From positions 62,001-126,000 of the forward strand of contig NZ_JAKIKQ010000004.1 in NCBI RefSeq assembly GCF_023284045.1: a DNA stretch of 64,000 nucleotides, given 5' to 3'. This stretch comes from Shewanella kaireitica (GTDB taxonomy: Bacteria > Pseudomonadota > Gammaproteobacteria > Enterobacterales > Shewanellaceae). Position numbers and translations under genes: made by a program. Every line of letters begins with the position of its first letter. Position 1 is the stretch's first letter. The notes under the pieces are model-generated. The model saw nothing but the letters and a program-made list of their open reading frames with translations. It was not told where the DNA came from and ran no database searches. This document shows positions 8,946 to 17,918 of this stretch, piece after piece.

Positions 8946-10607
8946 TTAGCTTAGCAGTAGCTCTTTAGCGTTAGCCAAGGTGTTGCTAGTGATGGTATCG
9001 CCGCCTAATAAGCGCGCCAGTTCTTCAACGCGTTGCTCTTTATCTAACTGCACCATCGAGGTTTCTGTCTTTCCTGCTTTGCTGCTTTTGTTTACAAACA
9101 TATGTTGATGACCGTTACCAGCAACTTGTGGTAAATGGGTGACACAAAATACTTGTGTGGACTCACCTAAGCTGCGCAGCATACGGCCAACAACCGCCGC
9201 TGTTGGGCCTGAGATCCCAACATCAACTTCATCAAAAATTAGTGTCGGTGTTGCTACTTTTTTAGCTGTTATCACTTGAATACCTAGCCCAATACGAGAT
9301 AGCTCACCACCAGAGGCAACTTTCGCTATTGGTTGTAACGGCTGTCCGGGGTTAGTGGTGACTAAAAACTCTATTCCATCACAGCCATGTGGGCTAATTA
9401 CGCTTTCATTAAAGTTGACCGCAATGCTGAACTTACCTTTTGGCATACTGAGTTCATGTATCGATTGGGTGACCTTTTTATCAAGCTCTTTTGCGTAACG
9501 ATTGCGGCTTTGACTTAGTTTTCTTGCATGGTTTAAATAGGCTTGTTGACTGTTACTGAGTTGATTACGGATCTCACCAAGCTTATCTTCATCTGAGTCT
9601 AAGTCATGAAGCTCTGTTAATAGGGCTTGATGATGAACATATAGTTCGGCGGCGTTGACATGATGCTTGCGCGCTAATTGCAGTGCCTTAGATATGCGTA
9701 ACTCCAACTGCTCAAAGTATTCAGGATCTAATTCTAAGCCATCTAGATAGCGCTCAAGTTCACTACTGGATTCTTGCACTTGGATCAGCGCTTCATTTAA
9801 CATGACGACGACACTGCCAAGCTCTGCATCATAGCTTTCTAAATCTTGCCCCTGGCTGATAGAGGTATTGAGTAGTGATTCAACGCTGCCTTGATCGTTT
9901 TCTTGTAAAATATGTAATTGGCTGCGGCATAACTCTATTAGTGCAGTGCTGTTGGCAAGTTTTTTATGTTCGGCTTCAATGGTCTCAAATTCACCTTCGC
10001 TAATGGCAAACTCATTAAGCTCTTCTACCTGGTATTGCAGTAATTGTTTGCGTGCCAACCTTTCGTGTTGAGCAAGCTCTAACTGCTGCAGCTCTTTCTC
10101 TATCGTTTTACAGCGATGATAACTGGCAGAGACCGACTCGAGCAGCATTTTATGATTAGCGTAGCTATCGAGCAATGTAAGCTGGTGCTCACTTTTTAGC
10201 ATTGCATGGTGAGCATGTTGGCCATGGATCCCGATGAGCAGTTGGCCTAGAGATTTTATTTGGGCTAGTGGTACCGGGTTACCATTAATGTATGCACGAG
10301 AACGTCCATCACTATTAATCGTGCGCCTTAAGATACACTCATTGTCTAGTTCGAGATCATGGTCCTCTAACCAGCGTTTAGCCAAAGGAATATCAGATAG
10401 GGAGAAGCGAGCACTAACCTCAGCTTTTGTGGCACCAGGCCTAATAGTATTGGCATCAGCTCGATTGCCCAAGCATAGACCTAATGCGTCAATCGCAATA
10501 GATTTACCTGCGCCAGTTTCACCCGTAATACTGGTCATTCCGGCTTTAAAATCGAGTTCTAAAAAACGCACAATAGCAAAATTGTTAATGCTGAGTTGGC
10601 AAAGCAT
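8946..10607 (-). CDS. recN: DNA repair protein RecN
   Basis: SMC-like ATPase of double-strand break repair that acts with RecA to hold broken chromosomes together. The 553-residue product has the Walker A motif GETGAGKS near residue 30, a central coiled coil (about 150-370) rich in Glu, Gln and Leu, the ABC signature LASGGELSRI near 440, and Walker B IFDEVDVGISG near 465. Two LexA boxes lie directly upstream of the start, so it is SOS-induced as in E. coli. The gene stands alone, convergent with pgpA. Confidence 0.97.
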   Translation of the reverse strand: MLCQLSINNFAIVRFLELDFKAGMTSITGETGAGKSIAIDALGLCLGNRADANTIRPGATKAEVSARFSLSDIPLAKRWLEDHDLELDNECILRRTINSDGRSRAYINGNPVPLAQIKSLGQLLIGIHGQHAHHAMLKSEHQLTLLDSYANHKMLLESVSASYHRCKTIEKELQQLELAQHERLARKQLLQYQVEELNEFAISEGEFETIEAEHKKLANSTALIELCRSQLHILQENDQGSVESLLNTSISQGQDLESYDAELGSVVVMLNEALIQVQESSSELERYLDGLELDPEYFEQLELRISKALQLARKHHVNAAELYVHHQALLTELHDLDSDEDKLGEIRNQLSNSQQAYLNHARKLSQSRNRYAKELDKKVTQSIHELSMPKGKFSIAVNFNESVISPHGCDGIEFLVTTNPGQPLQPIAKVASGGELSRIGLGIQVITAKKVATPTLIFDEVDVGISGPTAAVVGRMLRSLGESTQVFCVTHLPQVAGNGHQHMFVNKSSKAGKTETSMVQLDKEQRVEELARLLGGDTITSNTLANAKELLLS

Positions 10608-10626
10608 AGTGATGTCCTATCCAAAA

Positions 10627-10646
10627 CACTGTATTGATGAACAGTA
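10627..10646 (-). promoter_or_regulatory. LexA box 1 of recN (start-proximal)
   Basis: CTGT at 10629-10632, eight bases, then ACAG at 10641-10644. This matches the gammaproteobacterial LexA consensus CTGT-N8-ACAG. It lies 20 bp upstream of the recN ATG. Confidence 0.88.
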
Positions 10647-10648
10647 TA

Positions 10649-10668
10649 TACTGTTTTTCTATACAGTA
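10649..10668 (-). promoter_or_regulatory. LexA box 2 of recN (start-distal)
   Basis: TACTGT at 10649-10654, an AT-rich N8 spacer, then ACAGTA at 10663-10668. This is a near-perfect LexA operator. Its centre is 22 bp (about two helical turns) from box 1, so two dimers can bind on the same face. Confidence 0.92.
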
Positions 10669-10865
10669 AACTATTTGTTGTTAAATCAAGCAATGTTTAG
10701 CTTGTGATATTTTAAGTTGTTAATTTTATATGGTTTTTGTTGGTTTGTGCTTAAGTTTCATTTAGGTGGTGACTGGATAGTCATTATCGTTAAATACTAT
10801 TCTAGTCGATGACACAGCACTTAGTAGGCGTTGTGGTAGCGATAATAAATGAACGTTATTTTGTT

Positions 10866-11822
10866 TTAACCTAATAAGAACGCTTCTAATAAGGGCAGGC
10901 TAATAAAAGTGACTAGTGTTCCAAAGAGTATACCTTGAGCGCTAGTTATCACTTGAGTCTGGTAACGCTGCGCGAGTAAGTAAACACTTGCTGCAGTTGG
11001 CAGGGCTGCAAGCATCACGCCCATCGAAATTAACAGTGGTTCCACTTGTAAGCTCTTCATCAGCAAGTAGGTAATAAAAGGCTGTATGAATAGCTTTATC
11101 ATGTTTATTGAGCTGATATCACTCAACTGTTGATAATTTATAAGCTGCTTTGATGTTTGGTATTGTCCAGATTTTGCTAATACCATACCAATGGCAAATA
11201 GTGCGCAGGGACTAGATGTCATGCCGAGTTGCTTAATAATAAGCGCTAGACTATCCGGTAAGGTCACTGTCATTGCAGATAGGCTTATCCCGATAAAGCT
11301 GCCGACAACGATAGGGTTTCTAATTAAGGCGAGAGAAATGACTTTTATTGCTGAAGTTTGATTGTTACTGCCTAAGACTTCTAAAGACACCAAAGCAACG
11401 GCGAAAATTAACACTGATAATAAGCTGGCAATCGCGGCCGCTGCCAACGCAAGCTGATTACCAGGAAACAGTATTGCCATGAGTGGCATACCGATAAAAG
11501 CAGTATTTCCAAAGGTGGCATTAAGCGCTCGCATGGTTGCGACGGTTCTTTGGGTTGGGTTTACAAGCAATGACACGGAAAATGTTATGAGGTAGCTAAT
11601 TAGCATCGCAGCGCTAAAGCCTGCAATATATCCCCAGTGGAGGATGTCGTTGATAGGGGTTTGCGCAAGCGTGATAAGCATGATGGCCGGGAACGCAATA
11701 TAGTAAACATATTGGTTTAATACTTGGTCGGTCTCAAATGGTAATAACTTTGTTTTCTGTACCAAAGTTCCAATTAACATAATGCCAAATACGGCGAGGA
11801 GCGGCGTCAATACTGCTGGCAT
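10866..11822 (-). CDS. AEC-family (auxin efflux carrier type) transporter
   Basis: Integral membrane protein of 318 residues with about ten hydrophobic segments arranged in two halves, typical of the Mem_trans/AEC family. An NATFGNTAFIGMPL segment near residue 103 matches the conserved helix-break region of the family, and SVYLLAQRY near residue 280 the second one. Members export or import small carboxylates or auxin-like acids; the substrate cannot be read from the sequence. It is transcribed divergently from a LysR-type regulator with 142 bp between the likely starts, so that regulator probably controls it. Confidence 0.85.
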   Translation of the reverse strand: MPAVLTPLLAVFGIMLIGTLVQKTKLLPFETDQVLNQYVYYIAFPAIMLITLAQTPINDILHWGYIAGFSAAMLISYLITFSVSLLVNPTQRTVATMRALNATFGNTAFIGMPLMAILFPGNQLALAAAAIASLLSVLIFAVALVSLEVLGSNNQTSAIKVISLALIRNPIVVGSFIGISLSAMTVTLPDSLALIIKQLGMTSSPCALFAIGMVLAKSGQYQTSKQLINYQQLSDISSINMIKLFIQPFITYLLMKSLQVEPLLISMGVMLAALPTAASVYLLAQRYQTQVITSAQGILFGTLVTFISLPLLEAFLLG

Positions 11823-11964
11823 GCTTTCTCTTCACTTGGGGATAATATGCGCTAATCACGCTTAACATTGAGCTGGAACACTAACATAGTTGCTCTTTGG
11901 TGTACTATTGACCTTAGGTCGTAGCCGCTCGTCACTTTTTGTTTTAAACGCAAAGGTTTTATCG

Positions 11965-12870
11965 ATGAATAGTAATTTTGGATTAGAACTACAGCTGATC
12001 TACCAATTTATTCACTTAGTTAATGCAGGAAGCTTTTCTCAAGCAGCAAAAGAGCTTGAGATGCCAATTGCAACGGTGAGTCGTAAACTGACAAAGTTGG
12101 AAACATTGCTCGATAAACAACTTTTAATGCGTAACACGCGTAAGCTACGCTTGACCGAGGAGGGGATAGCACTATTCCAGCAGTATCAGGCTATCGTGTC
12201 TCAGTTTGATAGCATTCGTGGCGCAGCGGTTGATAGGCCTGAAGGCACCCTTCGGATTGCAGCGCCGGTGTCAATTATCTCGATGATATTCATTCATGTT
12301 ATTAATGAGTTCTGCGAAAAGTATCCAGATATCCAGCTGCATATTGTGCAAAACAATAACGTGATTGACTTGATTGATGAAGGTGTTGATGTTGCCATCG
12401 TTGGCGGTACCCAGCCGGACTCCTCTTGGATCTCAAGCTCTCTTGGGGTGCTTAATTACGGTTTGTTTGCATCGCCAGGTTATGTTGCCAGCGCCGCTCC
12501 TTTTACACATCCTAGCGAGCTAGATAACCATGCTTTGATAAAGGTGTGGCCGCTTTTTAACTGGACACTCAAGCATCCATCTGGAGAGAACTTTTATTAT
12601 GATGGACCGGCTAAGTTAACATTAAGTGAGCTAAATGGTGCCGTCAGAGCGGCTGTTGATAATGGTGGAATACTGTATGGCCCTGCACTTTTTGTAAAAA
12701 ATGAGCTCAACTCTGGTCAGTTACAGAGCTTGTTGCCTGAGTGGATTGGTGAAAAAAGGCGAATTTCGATCTTATATCACCAGCGTAGTCATCAGCCGCT
12801 AAAGGTAAAGCTGTTTATCGAGTTTATGCATTCGAAAGCGGAGCAGTTGTTCTCGATGGAAAGTAAGTAG
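11965..12870 (+). CDS. LysR-family transcriptional regulator
   Basis: An N-terminal winged helix-turn-helix (about residues 8-65, FIHLVNAGSFSQAAKELEMPIATVSRKLTKLE) is followed by a periplasmic-binding-like effector domain (about 90-300). The 301-residue length is normal. The ATG at 11965 has AAAGG at suitable spacing. The frame extends further upstream to 11890, but that part is not LysR-like. The wHTH is of the subgroup that usually controls an adjacent divergent gene, here the AEC transporter. The effector is unknown. Confidence 0.9.
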   Translation: MNSNFGLELQLIYQFIHLVNAGSFSQAAKELEMPIATVSRKLTKLETLLDKQLLMRNTRKLRLTEEGIALFQQYQAIVSQFDSIRGAAVDRPEGTLRIAAPVSIISMIFIHVINEFCEKYPDIQLHIVQNNNVIDLIDEGVDVAIVGGTQPDSSWISSSLGVLNYGLFASPGYVASAAPFTHPSELDNHALIKVWPLFNWTLKHPSGENFYYDGPAKLTLSELNGAVRAAVDNGGILYGPALFVKNELNSGQLQSLLPEWIGEKRRISILYHQRSHQPLKVKLFIEFMHSKAEQLFSMESK

Positions 12871-12896
12871 CCTGATTTAGAATAACAGTGAGCAAT

Positions 12897-12925
12897 AAAA
12901 AAGCCGTTCAGTGAACGGCTTTTTA
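12897..12925. terminator. bidirectional terminator between the lysR-type gene and yjaG
   Basis: Perfect 12-bp stem AAAAGCCGTTCA / TGAACGGCTTTT around a single G, with A residues before and T residues after. It serves the + strand regulator and the - strand barA-yjaG unit. Confidence 0.92.
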
Positions 12926-12939
12926 GTATTGTCTTTTGT

Positions 12940-13548
12940 TTAAGCTTCTGTGTGGCTAATGCCGATATTTGAAATGCCGACGGCGACAATTTCTCGGCGT
13001 AACTCTTTGACAAAATCAGCTTTAAGATGAGGGTTTTCTTCAATGGCTTGTAGAAGAACAGCTTGCATCTCTTTTTCTTCAACCATCACTTCATGGTTGA
13101 ATATATAGTCATCTAATTCAGACTCTTTACCAAACTCTTGCTCACAGGTCGCTTCAATATAGTTGGCAACAGTGGCTGATGAAAGCTTACTGATATTAGT
13201 AATATCTTCCTCTACTTTACTCTCTAATGCGCTAAGTAAAGAGGTCAACGCGACTGCAGCATCCATAGCAGGGTAGACGCCATATACGTCAAAATCAGCG
13301 GGCTCAGGAGTATTCTCTTCAATACGTTCCATTTGTAGCTCAATGTTTAGCTTAAGCTTATTGTCATACATAGACTGCCAAAGTAGATTCAATAGTGTAT
13401 CGAGTACTTTGGGGTTGCCAAATTCACACACTTCAGAAAAAAGCTGATAATTGGGCAGCATACGTTGGCAGAGTGCAATAGCAAAAAGTTTCTTTTGTGC
13501 TAGCGTTAGCCCTTTAAGGCGTTGAAAAAAGCCCGTCTTATTTGTCAT
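12940..13548 (-). CDS. yjaG: YjaG family (DUF416) protein
   Basis: 202-residue, probably helical cytosolic protein of unknown function. It resembles E. coli YjaG in length and landmarks: CQRMLPNYQLF near residue 27, DFDVYGVYPAMDAAVALTSLL near residue 85, and ISNIGISH at the C-terminus. Its ATG lies 11 bp inside the 3' end of barA, so it is translated from the same mRNA and is probably coupled to barA. In E. coli yjaG is not linked to barA, so the pairing here is noteworthy. No catalytic motif is visible. Confidence 0.88.
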   Translation of the reverse strand: MTNKTGFFQRLKGLTLAQKKLFAIALCQRMLPNYQLFSEVCEFGNPKVLDTLLNLLWQSMYDNKLKLNIELQMERIEENTPEPADFDVYGVYPAMDAAVALTSLLSALESKVEEDITNISKLSSATVANYIEATCEQEFGKESELDDYIFNHEVMVEEKEMQAVLLQAIEENPHLKADFVKELRREIVAVGISNIGISHTEA

Positions 13549-16327
13549 CTTTTACATCCACTGATAGCTGGGTGATCACCTGATTAGCCGCTGATTCTAC
13601 CTTAGTTAACTCATCAAGTAACTCAAGGATTTCAGGTTCAACGTCTTCAACAGCAATGCCTTTCTTTAATCCTGACTCAATCTCTTGGCAAAGCTGTTGT
13701 GTCGTCGGTACGCCACAATAACAACTTGCACCGTGCAACTTGTGTATACAGGTCAACATGCCTTGTTGATCGAAGCTTGCCAGTGCACTATTTATATGTT
13801 CAACAGCTTCTGGTAGCGACTTGAGCAACATTTTGAGCATATCCAGCGCTAAATCCGGTTTATTATTCGCTTGGGTTAAGCATAGTTCCCAATTGAGAGT
13901 ACGCTGGTCAAAGTGAGTAAACTTAGGTCTGTTTTTCCATTTATGAATAACATCTTTAAGCGCCGTTTCATCAATCGGTTTAGGCAGGTAACCGTCCATT
14001 CCGCTAGATGATATACGTTCGCGTTCTTCGGCAATGGCATGTGCGGTGACCGCAATGATTGGTGTATTGCGGTTAGCCGAGTTTTGTCTTATCTGTTTAG
14101 TGGCGCTAATGCCATCGGTACCCGGCATCTGTATATCCATAAAGATGAGGTCAAAGCTGCGCTGCTTTGCTAGCTGTACGGCGGCATCACCGTTGTCAGC
14201 GATATGAACTTGAGTTACTAGCTCATTGAGTAGGGTGTCAATTAACTTCAAATTGGCAGGGTTATCATCAACTGCCAGTACTGTTAAGTTCTCTTTTGCC
14301 TCGGGAATAGCAATGGGCATAGGCAGTGGCAAAGCTTCAGCTTCTAGCGTTGATTGCGGATCAATTAAGCTACTCGACAGCCTTTTTTCACCAATAGGCA
14401 TCGTAAGCTGCTTATCGATATAAGGGCGAAGTTGTGAGAATATCTCTTCGCTTTCGACACAATTGGTGATCAACATTAAATAGTTGATCTTAGGCTTAGT
14501 GACCTTGAGTAATTCCGCTGCGTTACCTGAAGCCGCTAAGCCTTTACAGCTAAACAGGCCATAATCGAATAAGTGACTTGACTGAGTGACAATAAACTCT
14601 AATTGCTTGCTGGTGGCAGCTTTGGTGACTCTTAATCCCCAACGTACAAGCATTCGTTCTATAGCGTGATGTGATAACGGATTTGGTTCGAATAACAGAA
14701 TACTTTTATTTTTCAGCGTGCCTATGGGTAAAGTATCGCTAATAGGGTATTGGCTTAAATTTAACGGTAAAGAGAACCAGAAGGTCGAGCCTTGCTGCGG
14801 CTCTGAGTTGCAGCCAATTTGGCCGCCCATTCGATTTACTAAGCGCTTGGTGATCACAAGTCCTAAACCTGTTCCACCAAAGCGCCGTGAGATGGAAGAG
14901 TCAGCTTGACCAAAAGCCTGGAACAAAGACGCGAGTTTTTCCTCATCGATACCAATGCCTGTATCGATAATCTCAGTGCGGACATGTACTTTTCCATCTG
15001 CTATCTCTTCTAGCTGCATTTTTAGCTGTACACTGCCACTGTCGGTAAACTTAACGGCATTGCCAACTAAGTTAGTGATAATTTGGCTAAAACGCATAGC
15101 ATCGCCAGTGACATCCTCTGGAATGCGCGGGTCCACATCTATCACTAGATCGATCTCTTTTTCTCTGGCACTACTCGAGAGCATTGTCACCGTTTCTTCG
15201 ATGATCTCCCGCAGTGAGAATGGCATATTTTCTAATACCATTTTACCGGCTTCGAGTTTAGAGAAGTCTAAGATATCGTTAATGATGCTCAAAAGGTTGG
15301 TCGCACTGCGCTCGATCGTACGAATGTAGTCTTGCTGGCTAGAGTGTAGTGGCGTTTTCAATAGCTGTTTAGCAAAACCTATCACTCCATTAAGCGGGGT
15401 ACGTAACTCATGCGACATATTGGCAAGGAATTCAGATTTAATCCTGCTGGCTTCTAGCGCACGTTTCTTTGCCATATCAAGCTCGACGTTTTGAATTTCA
15501 ATTTGCTCTAATGTCTCGCGCAGATCTGATGTGGCTTGGTCAATATTTTGTTGCATCTCGTCGTGATATTCTGACAAAGAACCCGCCATGGCGTTAATAC
15601 CACGCTTGAGCAGATCCAGTTCACCAATCAAATTGCCTGTTAGCCGAGTATCGAGTTTGCCTTCTCGAATTTTGGCGACAACTCGTACCATCTCCGTAAT
15701 AGGTTGGGTAACGTTTTTAACCAGACGAAAAGTAAAGAATAGATTTAGTTGAACCCCGATTAACACAATAATAAATGCCGCAACTGCAGCGCGGTGCTGC
15801 TCAAGCAGTGCGTTCTCTTTATTTATCAATATAGATATGTAGCCCAATTTTATGACTTCAGGCTCAATGCGCTGGTTGTTCTCATCAAAGGTATCGATAG
15901 GCTTGATGGCGCTATTGTTAAAAATAGGGCTGCGTAAAATCATACTATCGCCAACTTGTTCAAGCTCGGTTCTTAGCATCGAGCTTAATGGCTTGTCATA
16001 TCGCATGACTTCATGATTTTTGTAATGGTGCGAGGTGACCACAACGCGGTTATTGACGTCAAAAATGGCAATGAATTGTACTAAAGAGGCTTTATTGAGC
16101 TGAGCGGCAGTGATTAATCGCTTGGTGGTTTCAAAATCTTTACTGTCTAAACCAACCTCTGCAGCAATCGCCAGCGGTTCGATAATATTACTCGCTTGAT
16201 CGATGAGCGTTTCTTCAAGTTCATAGAATCTATTTATGGTAAAATAGCTGCCCAATAAAATACCCACTAAAATAGTTGGAGCTAACGCCAATACCAGAAC
16301 CCATGAACGTAGGCTGTATTTGGTCAT
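13538..16327 (-). CDS. barA: hybrid sensor histidine kinase BarA
   Basis: Tripartite sensor kinase of the BarA-UvrY system, which induces the CsrB-type RNAs that sequester CsrA. Order: TM1 (about 10-30), periplasmic domain to about 165, TM2, HAMP, kinase core with phospho-acceptor H306 in the NMSHELRTPLNG motif and an ATPase domain (GLGLVITKRLV). Next come a degenerate receiver-like stretch, a receiver domain with D731 (FMDIQMPG), and an HPt domain with H865 (IHKLHGASCYCG). The start at 16327 gives MTKYSLRSW, like E. coli BarA; another ATG six codons upstream (16345) is possible. About 929 residues. It is divergent from rlmD, and csrA is in the same window. Confidence 0.95.
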   Translation of the reverse strand: MTKYSLRSWVLVLALAPTILVGILLGSYFTINRFYELEETLIDQASNIIEPLAIAAEVGLDSKDFETTKRLITAAQLNKASLVQFIAIFDVNNRVVVTSHHYKNHEVMRYDKPLSSMLRTELEQVGDSMILRSPIFNNSAIKPIDTFDENNQRIEPEVIKLGYISILINKENALLEQHRAAVAAFIIVLIGVQLNLFFTFRLVKNVTQPITEMVRVVAKIREGKLDTRLTGNLIGELDLLKRGINAMAGSLSEYHDEMQQNIDQATSDLRETLEQIEIQNVELDMAKKRALEASRIKSEFLANMSHELRTPLNGVIGFAKQLLKTPLHSSQQDYIRTIERSATNLLSIINDILDFSKLEAGKMVLENMPFSLREIIEETVTMLSSSAREKEIDLVIDVDPRIPEDVTGDAMRFSQIITNLVGNAVKFTDSGSVQLKMQLEEIADGKVHVRTEIIDTGIGIDEEKLASLFQAFGQADSSISRRFGGTGLGLVITKRLVNRMGGQIGCNSEPQQGSTFWFSLPLNLSQYPISDTLPIGTLKNKSILLFEPNPLSHHAIERMLVRWGLRVTKAATSKQLEFIVTQSSHLFDYGLFSCKGLAASGNAAELLKVTKPKINYLMLITNCVESEEIFSQLRPYIDKQLTMPIGEKRLSSSLIDPQSTLEAEALPLPMPIAIPEAKENLTVLAVDDNPANLKLIDTLLNELVTQVHIADNGDAAVQLAKQRSFDLIFMDIQMPGTDGISATKQIRQNSANRNTPIIAVTAHAIAEERERISSSGMDGYLPKPIDETALKDVIHKWKNRPKFTHFDQRTLNWELCLTQANNKPDLALDMLKMLLKSLPEAVEHINSALASFDQQGMLTCIHKLHGASCYCGVPTTQQLCQEIESGLKKGIAVEDVEPEILELLDELTKVESAANQVITQLSVDVKDDK

Positions 16328-16442
16328 ATTGTTGGCTTCATTCATGAGATGATTGCGTTACCGATAAATATAGTGTGAGTATTCGATAGACTGCCAGTAA
16401 CAGCCTGTGTTGGCCAGTTTTTTTATCTATTTAGAGAGTAAA

Positions 16443-17780
16443 ATGGCACAATTTTTTAAAGCAAAACCAAATAGATCTAAACAATTATCGTCAAAGTTAT
16501 CTTTGAATGTTACTCAGTTAGATCACCTTGGCGCAGGTATCGCTCACCATCAAGGCAAGATTGTTTTTATCAATGGTGCATTGCCAGGCGAAACCGTGCA
16601 GGTACAACTGACTGAGCAGAAGAAGAAGTTTTCTAGAGCTAAGCTATTAAAAGTCGAAACTGCGTCGAGTGAACGTGTTGCCCCCTTATGTGTTCATTAT
16701 GAAAAGTGTGGTGGCTGTGATCTCCAGCACCTTAATGTAGAATCACAGCGAGCACATAAAGCGAAAGCATTACAGGAGCTAGTGGCTAAATTTGCCCAAA
16801 CAACGGCAAGCCAAGTTTGTGAAACCTTAAGCGATTCGCCGTGGCATTACCGCAGACGTGCACGTTTAGCGACCTGGTTTGATAAAAAAACCAAGCATAT
16901 TAGTTTAGGTTTCCGCGCGAACAGTAGTAGTGACGTGGTTGAGATCCAATCTTGTATTGTATTAGCGAAACCACTGTCGGCTTTGATCCCTGAATTGGCT
17001 TTTTTACTCAATCAATTGAGTGGTAAAAATGCGCTCGGCCATGTTGAACTCACGCTGGCTGATAACGGTATTTTTGTCGTGCTACGCGTTACTAAAGCGT
17101 TATCGGATAAAGATCGCCAACGTTTAGCCGAGTTTGGTGAAAGCCACACGCTTAATATGCTGCTACAAAATGACGATGGCAATACTGAGCATTTAAGTGG
17201 CCATGGTCAGCAGCCTTTTTATGGTTTTAATGATAGTGATGCTGAGCTTAAATTTTCAGCGGGTAACTTTATTCAGGTTAATGCCTCAGTTAATCAAGCA
17301 ATGGTTAAACAAGCGGTGGACTGGTTAGCCCCGCAAGCAGATGAGCGAGTGCTAGACCTGTTCTGTGGGATCGGAAATTTTAGTTTGCCATTAGCTAAAG
17401 ATGGCGCTGAAGTTATAGGTGTTGAAGGTGTGCCTGCCATGGTTGAGCAGGCAACGATTAATGCCAAAGGTGCAGCGCTAGATAAAGTCTCTTTTTACCA
17501 TGCAGATTTAAGTGCTGATTTGTCACAACAACCATGGTTAGGAAAAGTCGATAAGATGCTAATCGATCCTGCAAGAGCTGGTGCCTATGAGAGCATGTTG
17601 TCACTTAAAAAATTAAAGCCGCAAGCATTGGTTTATGTCTCGTGTAACCCCGCTAGTTTAGCCCGCGATAGCGAAGTGATTTTAAAACAAGGTTACACAC
17701 TGAAAAAAATTGCCATGGTGGATATGTTTCCGCAAACACACCATTTGGAATCGATGGCCCTATTCGAGCTTGGTAAATGA
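16443..17780 (+). CDS. rlmD: 23S rRNA (uracil-1939 C5)-methyltransferase RlmD
   Basis: SAM-dependent m5U methyltransferase of 23S rRNA. An N-terminal TRAM domain covers about residues 15-75. The [4Fe-4S] cluster Cys are seen in [11 protein letters not shown] plus a distant Cys in IQSCIVL. The Rossmann methyltransferase domain has [16 protein letters not shown], and the catalytic Cys is in [12 protein letters not shown]. The ATG at 16443 gives a 445-residue protein of the usual size. An upstream in-frame start at 16407 would only add a hydrophobic tail. Divergent from barA and upstream of relA, as in related genomes. Confidence 0.95.
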   Translation: MAQFFKAKPNRSKQLSSKLSLNVTQLDHLGAGIAHHQGKIVFINGALPGETVQVQLTEQKKKFSRAKLLKVETASSERVAPLCVHYEKCGGCDLQHLNVESQRAHKAKALQELVAKFAQTTASQVCETLSDSPWHYRRRARLATWFDKKTKHISLGFRANSSSDVVEIQSCIVLAKPLSALIPELAFLLNQLSGKNALGHVELTLADNGIFVVLRVTKALSDKDRQRLAEFGESHTLNMLLQNDDGNTEHLSGHGQQPFYGFNDSDAELKFSAGNFIQVNASVNQAMVKQAVDWLAPQADERVLDLFCGIGNFSLPLAKDGAEVIGVEGVPAMVEQATINAKGAALDKVSFYHADLSADLSQQPWLGKVDKMLIDPARAGAYESMLSLKKLKPQALVYVSCNPASLARDSEVILKQGYTLKKIAMVDMFPQTHHLESMALFELGK

Positions 17781-17798
17781 CACTTTTAGTTACGATAG

Positions 17799-17829
17799 TC
17801 AGCGTTTGTTCATTGACAACAAACGCTGA
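17799..17829 (+). repeat. 12-bp perfect hairpin between rlmD and relA
   Basis: TCAGCGTTTGTT (17799-17810) pairs with AACAAACGCTGA (17818-17829) around a 7-nt loop. No T tract follows, so it is not a classical terminator. It could protect the rlmD 3' end or act in the relA leader. Confidence 0.6.
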
Positions 17830-17918
17830 ATGCTGAAGATAGAGAGTCTTAATTTTAAAAGGATAAGATTAACCGTTATAAGTTAATCAGCCTTAGGATT
17901 TTAAAGGAATAACAGATA

